From: Erysipelotrichaceae bacterium
GTDB taxonomy: Bacteria > Bacillota_I > Bacilli_A > Erysipelotrichales > Erysipelotrichaceae
Direction: 5' to 3'
DNA: 36,144 nt
Assembly: GCA_900770275.1 (NCBI GenBank)
Contig: CAAGJS010000107.1
Span: 1-36,144, forward strand
Every line of letters starts with the position of its first letter. The first letter of the stretch is position 1. The position numbers and the translations under genes were made by a program. The notes under the pieces were generated by a model, which was not told the DNA's origin, did not search any database, and saw nothing but the letters and a program-made list of their open reading frames with translations. Shown here one piece after another: positions 9,093-18,220 of the stretch.

Positions 9093-10223
9093 TTATTCGA
9101 CAGTTGTGAAAGAAACGGGACCGGCGGATGGATGGTAGGCAGGATCCTTCAGGAACTTGAGCAGCTCGCTTGCGGCATGGTCCGCGTTCCACAGGGTGTC
9201 GATCGCATGTTTTCCCTGCCGCGCAATAACCTTGCGCAGCGCTTCATCGTCGAGCAGCTGATCTGCCCGGGACAACAGTTCCTTCTTTTGATGAATGCCA
9301 TGACTGTAGCACAGTCCGGTAATACCGTCCTGAATCAGCCAGGCCGTGGATCCGGCTTCCGTTGCCGCAAGACAGGCGCAGCCGGATTGCATCGCTTCGT
9401 TCAGTACGGCTCCCCAGCCTTCATGACGGTCCGAGGAAAAGACAAATACGCGGCTGCGGCGCATCCACCGGTAGACTTCGGTATAGGGCTGCGGCCCAGG
9501 ATAAGCGACGCTGTTTTCAAGGCCATAGTGGGCAATGGTTCGCTTCACATGATCCGCTTCGGGGCCGCCGCCGATCATGACCGCATGCACGGGGCGGTTG
9601 ATCTGCTTACGGTGTCTGACAATGGTAAGCAGGTCTTCGGGGTGTTTCCAGTCAAGCATGCGGCCGGCAAAGAGAAGATCCACATCCCGCGAAGGAGAAT
9701 CCGCATCATCACTGCCAGCATTCACGGAAGGAAAATAACCCCACTTCAGACATTTGTCCTTAGGGAAATTCCATAATGCTAAATCATCGGGAAGATAGCT
9801 GCTGGCACACAGGACGTGGAACATTGGATTGTTCTGATAATCCAGAAAATGTTCGCGCGCAAAGCGAACAGCGCGGGGATGAAACCGTGTCCAAGTTCCC
9901 CGCTTATACAGCCGCTCGGAGTAATAGAAAAACGGAATATTCTTCCGGTCGCAAAGTGAGAGGATGGCGGGATTGGCCTGAAAGCCTCCGATGATAACTG
10001 CATCGGCCTGATCAATCCAGTTTTCAGCTGAGAAACCGTCTTCATACCCTTTCACAACAAAGGGATATTGTTCATTCATATCCTCATAGCCGCCGGACAG
10101 ACGGGAAGCAGGCGTGCGTTCCATGGCAATAAAATGAAACTCGACGCCCTGCTTTATAAAGGCATCACAGAGCGGCAGCTGATGCTGGTTCAGAAAGTTG
10201 GAAAAGAATAGAATCCTGCTCAT
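9093..10223 (-). CDS. Glycosyltransferase family 4 (paralogue of 11555-12733)
   Basis: A 376-residue GT-B enzyme. The start, FFSNFLNQHQLPLCDAF, and the donor-site block EGWGAVLNEAMQSGCACLA are close copies of the same regions in the product of 11555-12733 (SNFMNHHQLPLANAF and EGWGAVLNEAMNSGCACIV). LLFAGRMLDWKHPEDLL marks the start of the C-terminal nucleotide-sugar domain. The two genes flank the wzx gene and probably arose by duplication. The ATG overlaps the wzx stop by 4 nt (ATGA). The sugar is unknown; it acts at the inner face of the membrane on the growing repeat unit. Confidence 0.85.
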   Translation of the reverse strand: MSRILFFSNFLNQHQLPLCDAFIKQGVEFHFIAMERTPASRLSGGYEDMNEQYPFVVKGYEDGFSAENWIDQADAVIIGGFQANPAILSLCDRKNIPFFYYSERLYKRGTWTRFHPRAVRFAREHFLDYQNNPMFHVLCASSYLPDDLALWNFPKDKCLKWGYFPSVNAGSDDADSPSRDVDLLFAGRMLDWKHPEDLLTIVRHRKQINRPVHAVMIGGGPEADHVKRTIAHYGLENSVAYPGPQPYTEVYRWMRRSRVFVFSSDRHEGWGAVLNEAMQSGCACLAATEAGSTAWLIQDGITGLCYSHGIHQKKELLSRADQLLDDEALRKVIARQGKHAIDTLWNADHAASELLKFLKDPAYHPSAGPVSFTTVE

Positions 10224-11551
10224 GTCCGCTTCCTCCCGAATTTATTTTTAAAGGAATGCATGCTGTTGCGCATCGTTTCCATGAACTCAGGGAAGACGCG
10301 CCAGCAGTCAAAGAAATAGCGGTTGGCGATGCGGGTTTCTTTGAAAAACAAAGGCGCGACCAGAAAGACGACAACTTCCGTCAGCACCGTTGCCCAGGCG
10401 GCGCCGTCAACTCCCATCCATTTGATCAGGATATAATTCATAACAATATCCGTCACGGCACCGGCATATACAAAGTACTTGGAATAGCGTTCGTATTTTT
10501 CGGCAACGATCCAGATCATGCGGGTTGACCCAAGCATCGAAAACAGAGAAGAAACAATCAGGATATGAAAGAGCCGGACGCTTTCAATATAGGTTTCGCC
10601 ATAGAGAAGTACGATCACCGGCTTCGCCAGCAGCAGGGCGCCGAGAATCGCCGCAATGCCCAGCAGTGTGATGCCCAGCAGCGTCTCCTGATACAGGCGC
10701 AGATACTGCTTGTAGTCTTTGCTGCGTATGCCGATAATCACCGGCTGGGCCGACGTGATGAAGGCGTTGGGTATCGTGTTCCAGTAGCTGATCAAAACGA
10801 CGGCGACGTTGTAAAAGGCAAGTGAAGTGCTGTCAATCATGTCGCCGACCATGATCTGATCAATTTTGGAATAGACCAGCGACCCCATGCTGGCAAGCAC
10901 AAACTGCCAGCTGCGGGAAAGAAAGTAGCGTCCGAGCTTTGGATCGTAGGTCAGATGAATGCCGGGATTGAGCCGGAAAAAGGCAATGGAAATAACAACC
11001 AGATAGACGATCGTATAAATCACCACTGCAAGCGCAAAGTAATAAATATCCGGATGGCTGGCGGCGGAATAAATTTTCCAGCCGGCACTTGCCGTAAAGG
11101 CAAGAATCGAGGCAAGGCTCACATACTGCGAAAGAAGCCTCGACTGCATCCAGCAGGAAAATACGGAATACACAACCAGAATGCACTGGATCGATTCCAG
11201 AATGGCAACCATCTGGATGGTCTTCTGATCAGGACGCAATGCATATACCGTGACAATCGACAGCAGTGCGCCGGCAGTGCCGCTGATCAAACGGAGCCAT
11301 AAGGCAGTGCCAAGGGTACTGGCGTCCCGGTCCGGATTCGCAGATAACTCCGCAACGATATAGCTGTCCATGCCGAGCGAGGAAAGCGTCAGAAAGATGG
11401 ACACGATATTTTCGGCATAAACGAGATCGCCATAAGTCTCCGGTCCCAGGGTGCGGGCAGAAAGAGGCCCGACAAGCACGCCGACAATCAGAGTATAAAA
11501 CTGCGAGATCAGCAGCCAGACTGTGTTTTTCTTAAAACTGCCTTTTTTCAT
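10220..11551 (-). CDS. wzx: Wzx-type polysaccharide flippase (first copy)
   Basis: A 443-residue protein of 12-14 hydrophobic segments, the usual length for oligosaccharide flippases of the MOP superfamily. It starts KKNTVWLLISQFYTLIVGV and has ARTLGPETYGDLVYAENIV, the conserved early loop of the family, and YSKIDQIMVGDMIDSTSLAFYNVA near the middle (helix 7 region). It moves undecaprenyl-pyrophosphate-linked repeat units across the membrane. An AGGTAGAAG sequence precedes the ATG. It sits between two paralogous GT4 genes with overlap on one side (4 nt) and a 3-nt gap on the other. A second Wzx is encoded at 20263-21600. Confidence 0.9.
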   Translation of the reverse strand: MKKGSFKKNTVWLLISQFYTLIVGVLVGPLSARTLGPETYGDLVYAENIVSIFLTLSSLGMDSYIVAELSANPDRDASTLGTALWLRLISGTAGALLSIVTVYALRPDQKTIQMVAILESIQCILVVYSVFSCWMQSRLLSQYVSLASILAFTASAGWKIYSAASHPDIYYFALAVVIYTIVYLVVISIAFFRLNPGIHLTYDPKLGRYFLSRSWQFVLASMGSLVYSKIDQIMVGDMIDSTSLAFYNVAVVLISYWNTIPNAFITSAQPVIIGIRSKDYKQYLRLYQETLLGITLLGIAAILGALLLAKPVIVLLYGETYIESVRLFHILIVSSLFSMLGSTRMIWIVAEKYERYSKYFVYAGAVTDIVMNYILIKWMGVDGAAWATVLTEVVVFLVAPLFFKETRIANRYFFDCWRVFPEFMETMRNSMHSFKNKFGRKRT

Positions 11552-11554
11552 CTT

Positions 11555-12733
11555 CTACCTATTGAACCACGGAACGAAGCGTTTGACGAATGGAACTGCA
11601 ACGGTCTCTGCCCTGCTCATGGGGCCGTCCGCATAGAAATCCATTGTTCCCGTCGCCTGATAAACCTCCACAAAATGAATCAAACGTTCGGCGGCAGTAT
11701 CCGCATTCCAAACATCGCGGATTGTGTGATATGCATTCTCGCCGATTTTCTGGCGCAGACCATCATCCTTCAGCAGACGCTCCAGCCACATTTCCAGTTC
11801 TTTCTGATCCCTGTTTTTATAAATAAATCCGTTCGTGCCTGATTTGACAAGAAAGCCGGCGGCACCGATTCCTTCATCAACGATGCAGGCGCAGCCGCTG
11901 TTCATCGCTTCATTCAATACGGCGCCCCACCCTTCCCGCATATCGGATGTAAACAGGAAAATACTGCTGTGCTCCATGTAGGAGCGTACCTCTTCATAAG
12001 GAACGGAGCCGGGAGTACGGATGACGTCCGTCAGATTCTTTTCTTTAATCATTGCCCGGACTGGTTCGAGCTGTTCACCCTCCCCCAGCATGGTCATATG
12101 AAAGGAATACCCTTTCTTCTTCATCGCTTCGGCCGCCTGAACAGCCGCCCCGGGATGTTTCCAGTCAAGAAAGCGGCCGGCCCATAAAATTTCGACCGGA
12201 GCTGAAGATTTCATCTTCAAACAGTCATCTTCGCAATACGTCAGGCAGGCGGGAAAGTAACCCCACTTCAGCATCCGGCCATCATATGCATGCACAAGTG
12301 TAAAGTCATTCGCTACATAATTGCCGCTGGCTAACAGAAAGCACTCCGGATATTTCTGGTATACGCTTCGCAGATCTTTCCGGTTGCGTGGATTCAGGCG
12401 AAAGCGCCATTCCCCATTCTTAAAAATACGCTCCGTATAGCGAAACATGACCTGGTTCGAGGAGCACAACGAGAAATAATCATGCTCGCTGGAACCGGCA
12501 ATCACTACATCGGCTCGCTTCACTTTGTTACATGCCTGCTGATAGGCTTCCTGGCTTTCATAGGAGCGGATCACAAAAGGCAGTGTATTCATATTCTGAT
12601 AGCCTAGAGTGATTCTTTCCCGGGGGACGGGCGTATCGGCAATGAAGGTGTATTCATTGCCCTGCTTTTGAAACGCATTGGCGAGGGGAAGCTGATGATG
12701 ATTCATAAAATTGGAACAATAAACGATCTTCAT
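11555..12733 (-). CDS. Glycosyltransferase family 4 (paralogue of 9093-10223)
   Basis: A 392-residue GT-B enzyme. The N-terminus KIVYCSNFMNHHQLPLANAF and ILWAGRFLDWKHPGAAVQ in the second domain parallel those of the neighbour 9093-10223. The motif EGWGAVLNEAMNSGCACIV holds the conserved glutamates of the donor site. The ATG overlaps the preceding gene by 4 nt. Since both paralogues are kept in one operon, they probably make two different linkages of the same repeat unit; the sugars cannot be assigned. Confidence 0.85.
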   Translation of the reverse strand: MKIVYCSNFMNHHQLPLANAFQKQGNEYTFIADTPVPRERITLGYQNMNTLPFVIRSYESQEAYQQACNKVKRADVVIAGSSEHDYFSLCSSNQVMFRYTERIFKNGEWRFRLNPRNRKDLRSVYQKYPECFLLASGNYVANDFTLVHAYDGRMLKWGYFPACLTYCEDDCLKMKSSAPVEILWAGRFLDWKHPGAAVQAAEAMKKKGYSFHMTMLGEGEQLEPVRAMIKEKNLTDVIRTPGSVPYEEVRSYMEHSSIFLFTSDMREGWGAVLNEAMNSGCACIVDEGIGAAGFLVKSGTNGFIYKNRDQKELEMWLERLLKDDGLRQKIGENAYHTIRDVWNADTAAERLIHFVEVYQATGTMDFYADGPMSRAETVAVPFVKRFVPWFNR

Positions 12734-14007
12734 TTCGCCTCCTGCGCAATGCTTTGATAAATGGAAAGAAGCTGTTTCTGATTCACAGCCGGATCAAACA
12801 ACTGCGCAGCGTGCCTCTTCTCTCCTTTGGAAAGTGTCTGGCACTGATGCGCGTCGGAAAAGACGGAGCTGACCGCTTCGATCAAGGCATCTGTATCAAG
12901 TAACGGATATAAAAGTCCGCAGGAAGAATCGGGAATCATGGACCGTGTCCCGCCTGTATCGGAGGCGATCACCGGTGTTCCTACCAGCATTGCCTCTCCG
13001 ATCGAATTGGAGGAATTTTCCAGAACGGATGGTGATACAAAGGCATTTGCCGAAAGAAGATGATCCCGCATTTGTTCCGCATCCAATGTTCCGCAGAATG
13101 TAAGATGTCCTTCCAGATGAAGCTGACGGATCAATTGATGAAGATAGAGACGATAGGAATCGAGATGGAATTTCTCCTTCATGGGCAGATGAACCAGGTC
13201 TCTTCCCGTTACATAAACCTGCAGATCAGGGAAACGCTGCGTAAGCACCGGCATCGCCTTTAGAAACAGATGAAATCCCTTGATGGGATAAGAGGCCTGG
13301 GAAATGAAGATGGAGTGCTTCCTGCAGGCGGTATTCTCCCATTGATACCCATAGAATTCCGGGCGCAGCGTTTCGCTGCAGTAATGGTATTGAATATCGG
13401 GATTCATTGTTCTGGCAAACTGATGGTCCCAGTCCGTTCTGCCGATCACGTGCGATACGTGCCTCAGGGCATATTCCTCAAAACGGCTGCGCATGAAAAA
13501 AAGCTGCTGCTCCTGCGCGATCGACTGTTTTTTTATCTTTTCACGCAGTGTCTGATGATGAATGACTGCTTCGCTCAGGCCGTCGGTATAATGAGATGCA
13601 ATTTCCTTCATCAGCCCCTGTAGACTGATGACAACACGTTCACCGCAATGTTCTGCTTCGGCTGCCATCACCATCTCCTGGCAGAAGGAATATTCGCTTC
13701 CGAATACATGAATGACATCGGGATGAACGCTCTGAATAACATTCCGAAAGCGATGGATACGATTTTCATCCGGTTCACTCTGACAGTTTGAAAGTCCCGT
13801 AAAAGTGTAATAGGAATAACCGCCAGCCTTACCGCTTATTTCACCGATATCTGAAGGAACATTGGCAAGCACATACAAAGAAACCGACTTCTCGTTTTCA
13901 AGCTGTCTGGAAAGACCAATCAGCCAGCCTCCAAATGACGTCTGATTTAAATGAAGCTGCGCCGCCATTTCCGGCAGCGGAAGAGAACACACCCAGAGAA
14001 TCTTCAT
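12730..14007 (-). CDS. Glycosyltransferase family 4, first gene of the left operon
   Basis: A 425-residue GT-B protein beginning KILWVCSLPLPE. The N-terminal domain contains HPDVIHVFGSEYSFCQEM, and the C-terminal domain contains SQASYPIKGFHLFLKAMP, then SPSVLENSSNSIGEAMLVGTP with the E-x7-E-like donor-binding element and ASDTGGT. GT4 is clear, the sugar is not. It is the first gene after a divergent promoter region (14008-14068). The start codon ATG at 14007 is preceded by AGGTG 4 nt away. Its stop overlaps the next gene by 4 nt. Confidence 0.87.
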   Translation of the reverse strand: MKILWVCSLPLPEMAAQLHLNQTSFGGWLIGLSRQLENEKSVSLYVLANVPSDIGEISGKAGGYSYYTFTGLSNCQSEPDENRIHRFRNVIQSVHPDVIHVFGSEYSFCQEMVMAAEAEHCGERVVISLQGLMKEIASHYTDGLSEAVIHHQTLREKIKKQSIAQEQQLFFMRSRFEEYALRHVSHVIGRTDWDHQFARTMNPDIQYHYCSETLRPEFYGYQWENTACRKHSIFISQASYPIKGFHLFLKAMPVLTQRFPDLQVYVTGRDLVHLPMKEKFHLDSYRLYLHQLIRQLHLEGHLTFCGTLDAEQMRDHLLSANAFVSPSVLENSSNSIGEAMLVGTPVIASDTGGTRSMIPDSSCGLLYPLLDTDALIEAVSSVFSDAHQCQTLSKGEKRHAAQLFDPAVNQKQLLSIYQSIAQEAK

Positions 14008-14068
14008 CGCGCACCTGTATCGTATTTCATTATAAGATATAAAATAGTTCTACGCGAAAGGGCAGACT
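14008..14068. promoter_or_regulatory. Divergent promoter region
   Basis: This 61-nt gap separates two outward-facing genes. On the minus strand a perfect TATAAT (14034-14029) lies 21 nt before the ATG of the ten-gene operon. On the plus strand, TATAAA/TAAAAT at 14038-14045 lies about 23 nt before the ATG at 14069, which has a GAAAGGG ribosome site (14056-14062). The two -10 elements nearly abut, so the promoters overlap and may compete. The -35 elements are weak on both strands. Confidence 0.45.
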
Positions 14069-15223
14069 ATGGACATTCTCTTTTTATCCGCATTTCCCGA
14101 CAGCTACTATCAGACAATCACTGCCCTGAACCCGAAAGAAGTATCACCTGCGGCGCAGAAATACAATCATCTGCTGTTAAAAGGTCTCAAGGAAAACGGT
14201 GTCAGTGTCACTGTTCTTTGTACGAGAGATCCGGTTTCCAAACTCCAGGGAAAAGACAGTAATCCTGCATCCGTCGTCCAGGAAGACGGGATCATTTATC
14301 AAATTGCCCCTTATTCCAGCAGCCGCATGCAGAATCATCGCCTCTCTGCCGCATGGCTCAAGAAAACAATGAAGGCCTATTATGCGGCTCATCCGGATGC
14401 ATATCTGATTCTTGATTACCTCGCTCCTCTTTCAAAAGAGGCGGCCGCCTACGTTAGGAAATACTGCGTCATTGTGACGGATCTTCCGGAATCCATCTAC
14501 GTAAGGGGCAATACATTGCGAAAGAAGTACTATATCCAACGCGGCTATCGGATCATCAATAGAGCACAGTCCTCGATCCTTCTTTCCGGACTGATGAAAG
14601 AAAAACTGGCAAAATCACAGCCCTCTCTAGTTCTGGAGGGAATCGTCGATTCACATCGGGAAATCACTAACGTCCAAAAGAAACCGTATATTCTCTATGC
14701 AGGTGCCATCAGTAAGGAATGCGGTATTGACCGCCTCGCTACAGCATTCTCGCAAATACACACAGATTACGAACTACATCTGTACGGAAATGGAAATTAT
14801 GCCGATGAGCTGAAGAGGTTCAGCAGCGATCACGCCCATATCATGTATGGCGGAATGATCGATAACCGGACCGTCCTCCGTTATGAGCAGGAAGCAAGTC
14901 TTCTGGTGAATCCTCGTCCGGTAAATTCCGCTTTCTCGCGCTATTCCTTTCCTTCGAAAAACCTGGAATATATGAGCTCCGGCATCCCGTTATTGACAAC
15001 GAAGCTTCAGAGCATGCCTGCAGAATATGTGCCGTATGTTTATCTGTTTCCCGACGACACCGTTGAAGGAATCCGGACCGGCCTGGAACAGGCGCTGAAT
15101 GATCTTCCGGTTCATGGAAATGAAACCGGTCAAAAAGCATATGAATTTGTAATGAATGAAAAAACCGAAACCGTCCAAGCTAAGAAAGTTCTCGAACTCA
15201 TAGAAGGAAACGCAGACCGATGA
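14069..15223 (+). CDS. Glycosyltransferase family 4-like protein
   Basis: A 384-residue GT-B protein beginning DILFLSAFPDSYYQ. The C-terminal half has KPYILYAGAISKECGIDRL, then NPRPVNSAFSRYSFPSKNLEYMSSGIPLL, where the SKNLEYMSSG element takes the place of the E-x7-E block, as in GT4/Glyco_trans_1 enzymes. It is transcribed away from the left operon and overlaps the following membrane gene by 4 nt (ATGA at 15220), so the two form a two-gene unit. The donor sugar cannot be inferred. Confidence 0.82.
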   Translation: MDILFLSAFPDSYYQTITALNPKEVSPAAQKYNHLLLKGLKENGVSVTVLCTRDPVSKLQGKDSNPASVVQEDGIIYQIAPYSSSRMQNHRLSAAWLKKTMKAYYAAHPDAYLILDYLAPLSKEAAAYVRKYCVIVTDLPESIYVRGNTLRKKYYIQRGYRIINRAQSSILLSGLMKEKLAKSQPSLVLEGIVDSHREITNVQKKPYILYAGAISKECGIDRLATAFSQIHTDYELHLYGNGNYADELKRFSSDHAHIMYGGMIDNRTVLRYEQEASLLVNPRPVNSAFSRYSFPSKNLEYMSSGIPLLTTKLQSMPAEYVPYVYLFPDDTVEGIRTGLEQALNDLPVHGNETGQKAYEFVMNEKTETVQAKKVLELIEGNADR

Positions 15224-16875
15224 AAACATTTATCAAAGAAAACAAGGCGCCGCTGCTCGTGCTGCTTGCCGGTTGGCTCAATGCCGTCGTTTATGCCATA
15301 TTCAAGGGACGGACGTTGATGAACAGCGATGTATCTTCAGAATTTGTGCTGGCAAACCTGCTGAATAAGGAAGGCGGCATCCTGTCGAAGAACTGGTACT
15401 ACTCGACCGAGCTTCGCGTCATTCATACACAGCTGGTTTATAAGATTGCGCTGCGGCTCTTCCCGAACAACTGGGACGCGGCAAGAGTTTTCTCGGTCGC
15501 CGTGTTCATGGCAATCATCGCTGCCGGTGCCCTGTATCTGATCTGGGCAGCCAGGCTGAACAGAAAAGCACTGTGGTGGGCAGCGATCCTGATATTTCCA
15601 TTCAGCAAATGGTACATCTACGGCATCGTCGAAAATTCGGTCTATATTCCCTATGTTTCGGTCGCTCTGTTTGCGTGCGCAATGATTCTGCATTTCATCC
15701 GGCCCGGGACAGGAAAAATTACAAGGATTATTCTGCTTGCCCTGTCTTCTGTTCTTGCATTTATGAGCGGACTTGCCGGCTTCCGCCTTCTGGAGATTCT
15801 GTACGCTCCCTTTGTTTTAGGAGCCTTTGGCATGGGCGTGCATCTCTGGCTGAAGAAAACAGGGAAATATGATTCCTATTCCCTGAAACAGTTAAAGAAT
15901 GAGAACCCGCAATTGGCAGCGCTCTTCTGTCTATCGCTGTTTCTGGCGATTGTGGCGTTTGCCGGTGTTGTGATCAACGTCAAGATTCTTGCCTATGAGT
16001 ACAGCTTCCGCAACTATTCAGGGACTACGTGGACGTCTCTCAGCCTGAACGGCATGATCAGCAGTTTTGAGCAGCTGTTCAACATCTTCGGCTGGCAGAC
16101 GGGGGCTTATCTTGCTGGCCCGGCAAGCATCGTTAATTTTCTTGTGGCGGTCTTCATTCCGGTAATGGTGGTCACGATCATCAAGACCATCCGTCGTTAT
16201 GCGGAGCATTCTCTCTCGGAGCAGTTTCTGATTGCCTTTACCCTTTCAATGTTTGTGATCAATCTGCTCGTTCTCAGCAGCAGCACGCAGACTTCCTATT
16301 CCCTGTACTGGCTGCCTCTGGTGCCCTGGCTGCTTCTGCTTATGTTTATCGGCATTGGAAAGGAAATGATCAGTCCGCTCAGGATGAAGCGTCAGATCAC
16401 GGCAATTATTGCCTTCTTTGTTCTGTGCAGTCTTTCTTCGATGAAGAATCCCTATATCGATTCCGAATTTCTCTCCGGAACCCTGGACAGCCGCACTGTT
16501 CAGCCAACGATCGACTGGCTTGATGAAAACGGCTATACGCAGGGCTACGCATCCTTCTGGAACTGCAACGTAACAACCGCGTTATCCAGCGGACGCATCG
16601 AAATGTGGAGCGTCAGTGATTTCAATACACTCGCTCCAAACCTCGAGTGGCTCGAAGAAAAGCGGCATGATACGGAGCAGCCTGAAGGCAGTTTCTTCAT
16701 TATTCTCAACGAAAATGAGTCCGGCACCGGAGGACGTGATCCTTCCGATACCGGGCTGCAAAGTCTGATTGGCAATTCGCAGTATATGGTCCATGAAGAT
16801 GCGGATAACAAGGTGTATGTCTTCGCCTTTGAAAGTATGGATCAGTTTCATGCTGTGATGGAAATGTTGGACTGA
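15220..16875 (+). CDS. Polytopic membrane protein, GT-C-like
   Basis: A 551-residue protein. It opens with one hydrophobic segment (about 11-30), then an external loop with GRTLMNSDVSSEFVLANLL in which Asp36 could be the acidic residue that GT-C enzymes keep in the first loop. About ten further membrane segments reach to about residue 410, and a soluble C-terminal domain of about 140 residues follows (DSRTVQPTIDWLDENGY). The layout fits a GT-C glycosyltransferase that uses polyprenyl-phosphate sugars, or another polysaccharide-modifying membrane protein. It is co-transcribed with the GT4 gene upstream. Only 7 nt separate its stop from the end of the convergent fusion gene, and no terminator is seen. 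The function is not established. Confidence 0.65.
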   Translation: MKTFIKENKAPLLVLLAGWLNAVVYAIFKGRTLMNSDVSSEFVLANLLNKEGGILSKNWYYSTELRVIHTQLVYKIALRLFPNNWDAARVFSVAVFMAIIAAGALYLIWAARLNRKALWWAAILIFPFSKWYIYGIVENSVYIPYVSVALFACAMILHFIRPGTGKITRIILLALSSVLAFMSGLAGFRLLEILYAPFVLGAFGMGVHLWLKKTGKYDSYSLKQLKNENPQLAALFCLSLFLAIVAFAGVVINVKILAYEYSFRNYSGTTWTSLSLNGMISSFEQLFNIFGWQTGAYLAGPASIVNFLVAVFIPVMVVTIIKTIRRYAEHSLSEQFLIAFTLSMFVINLLVLSSSTQTSYSLYWLPLVPWLLLLMFIGIGKEMISPLRMKRQITAIIAFFVLCSLSSMKNPYIDSEFLSGTLDSRTVQPTIDWLDENGYTQGYASFWNCNVTTALSSGRIEMWSVSDFNTLAPNLEWLEEKRHDTEQPEGSFFIILNENESGTGGRDPSDTGLQSLIGNSQYMVHEDADNKVYVFAFESMDQFHAVMEMLD

Positions 16876-16882
16876 ATCAGTT

Positions 16883-18202
16883 TCATCTCTTTTTAAAGCG
16901 TTCCATCATATCTACAATGGCTCTGCTCACATCGCGGCTGATATAGAATTCGCCGTTGCCTTTCTGGATGGCGTGTGCAAATTCAACAAGCTCATAACGG
17001 ATGCCATCGCCTTCCAGCTGGTAGAACTGGCGCCTGTTGTTTTCCGGATGCTCATAGCGTACCTCAAAGTAATCGGTTTTCCACCAAGGGGCCGGAACAT
17101 AAATATAGCCTTTTGTGCCGGAGATGATCAGTTCCCCTTCCGACTTGACGCCGGTACCGGATTTAATCGTTGCCGTCGCCTCAGGATACGTAATATTCAC
17201 CTTCGTAAAAGCATCGATCCCATCATCCGCAGGATCGTTCAGCGTAAAAAAATTCACGTCCGTATAGTCCGTACCAAGGATCTGGAACACTGGAAGAAGA
17301 GCCGTCGGCCCCCAGTCTTCCATACTGCCCCATTTCTTACTGTGCGGCCCGTAGTTTTCATACATGCTCAGGCTGGTGCAGGTCGCATCTACCGAAACCA
17401 CTCTGCCGATCTTGCCGCTCTTCACTAACAGCAGCAGTCGCGAATATGCCAGCATATACGCTGTCCGGATCCCTTCCATCAAGATCAGGTTCCGCTGACG
17501 TGCCAGCGCGGTCAGTTCCGTATACTGCTCCTTCTCCATCACCATCGGGCTTTCATAGAGAACATGTTTTCCGGCTTCCAGTGCCTGTTGAATCTGTTTG
17601 GCATGAAGATCCGGATGCGAATGAATATAGACCGCATCAACTTTGTCCAGCAGCTGCGCATAATCACTTGTACTGAACAACACATTCTGACGCACCTGTT
17701 CCAGCTTCGAAAAATCGGACGAACAAAGAGCCGTCACATCCACCGCATTGACAAACTGCGACTCGTTATAGACCTTGTTTAAAAAGGCAGAGTAGCCGAC
17801 CATTCCGATTCTGACCGAATGTTCCTGGGAACGGATCGCAGAACTGGAAATACCTTCGGTTCTCGGAAGATAGACAACTTTGCAGTACTCCTGCAGATAA
17901 TCAAAATATCCCTTCCAGTCCGAGCCGACCGCAAAGATATCAACGTCATAACGTTTGATATCATCAATTTTCTGACCCTCGTACTCTTCGATGATCACCT
18001 TGTCCGCAATCCCGGTCGCCTTGACCGCCGCAACCCGCTCTTCCAGCGTCTGCTGCACATTGATCTTGCCGCGCTGACGGTCAAAGTCATCGGCCGTAAC
18101 ACCGACGATCAGATAATCACCAAGCGCCTTTGCCCGCTCCAGAAGCCGGATATGACCATAATGAAGCAGATCATAGGTACCATACGTAATAACTGTAACC
18201 AT
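16883..18202 (-). CDS. Fusion: TagD-like cytidylyltransferase plus Gfo/Idh/MocA oxidoreductase domain
   Basis: Residues 1-125 are a glycerol-3-phosphate cytidylyltransferase-type domain: GTYDLLHYGHIRLLERAK with the HxGH motif at 14-17, DIFAVGSDWKGYFDYL near 88-103 and the closing RTEGISSS (114-121). Residues about 129-439 are a Gfo/Idh/MocA-type domain: a VRIGMVGYS nucleotide loop, AVYIHSHPDLHAKQIQQAL, GKHVLYESPM and LIISGTKGYIYVPAPWW. Two features are odd. The family's EKP motif reads ESP (Ser218 in place of the usual Lys), and the usual catalytic Asp/His region is replaced by EDWGPTALLP. Family knowledge says such cytidylyltransferases make CDP-glycerol or related CDP-polyols. The gene lies 18 nt after a class V aminotransferase, with AGGAG before its ATG, and is the last gene of the operon that also encodes LicD. 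Inference: it supplies a CDP-activated group for a LicD-type phosphotransfer. The oxidoreductase half may be inactive or altered. Confidence 0.85.
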   Translation of the reverse strand: MVTVITYGTYDLLHYGHIRLLERAKALGDYLIVGVTADDFDRQRGKINVQQTLEERVAAVKATGIADKVIIEEYEGQKIDDIKRYDVDIFAVGSDWKGYFDYLQEYCKVVYLPRTEGISSSAIRSQEHSVRIGMVGYSAFLNKVYNESQFVNAVDVTALCSSDFSKLEQVRQNVLFSTSDYAQLLDKVDAVYIHSHPDLHAKQIQQALEAGKHVLYESPMVMEKEQYTELTALARQRNLILMEGIRTAYMLAYSRLLLLVKSGKIGRVVSVDATCTSLSMYENYGPHSKKWGSMEDWGPTALLPVFQILGTDYTDVNFFTLNDPADDGIDAFTKVNITYPEATATIKSGTGVKSEGELIISGTKGYIYVPAPWWKTDYFEVRYEHPENNRRQFYQLEGDGIRYELVEFAHAIQKGNGEFYISRDVSRAIVDMMERFKKR

Positions 18203-18220
18203 ATACCGTCTCCTGCACCT

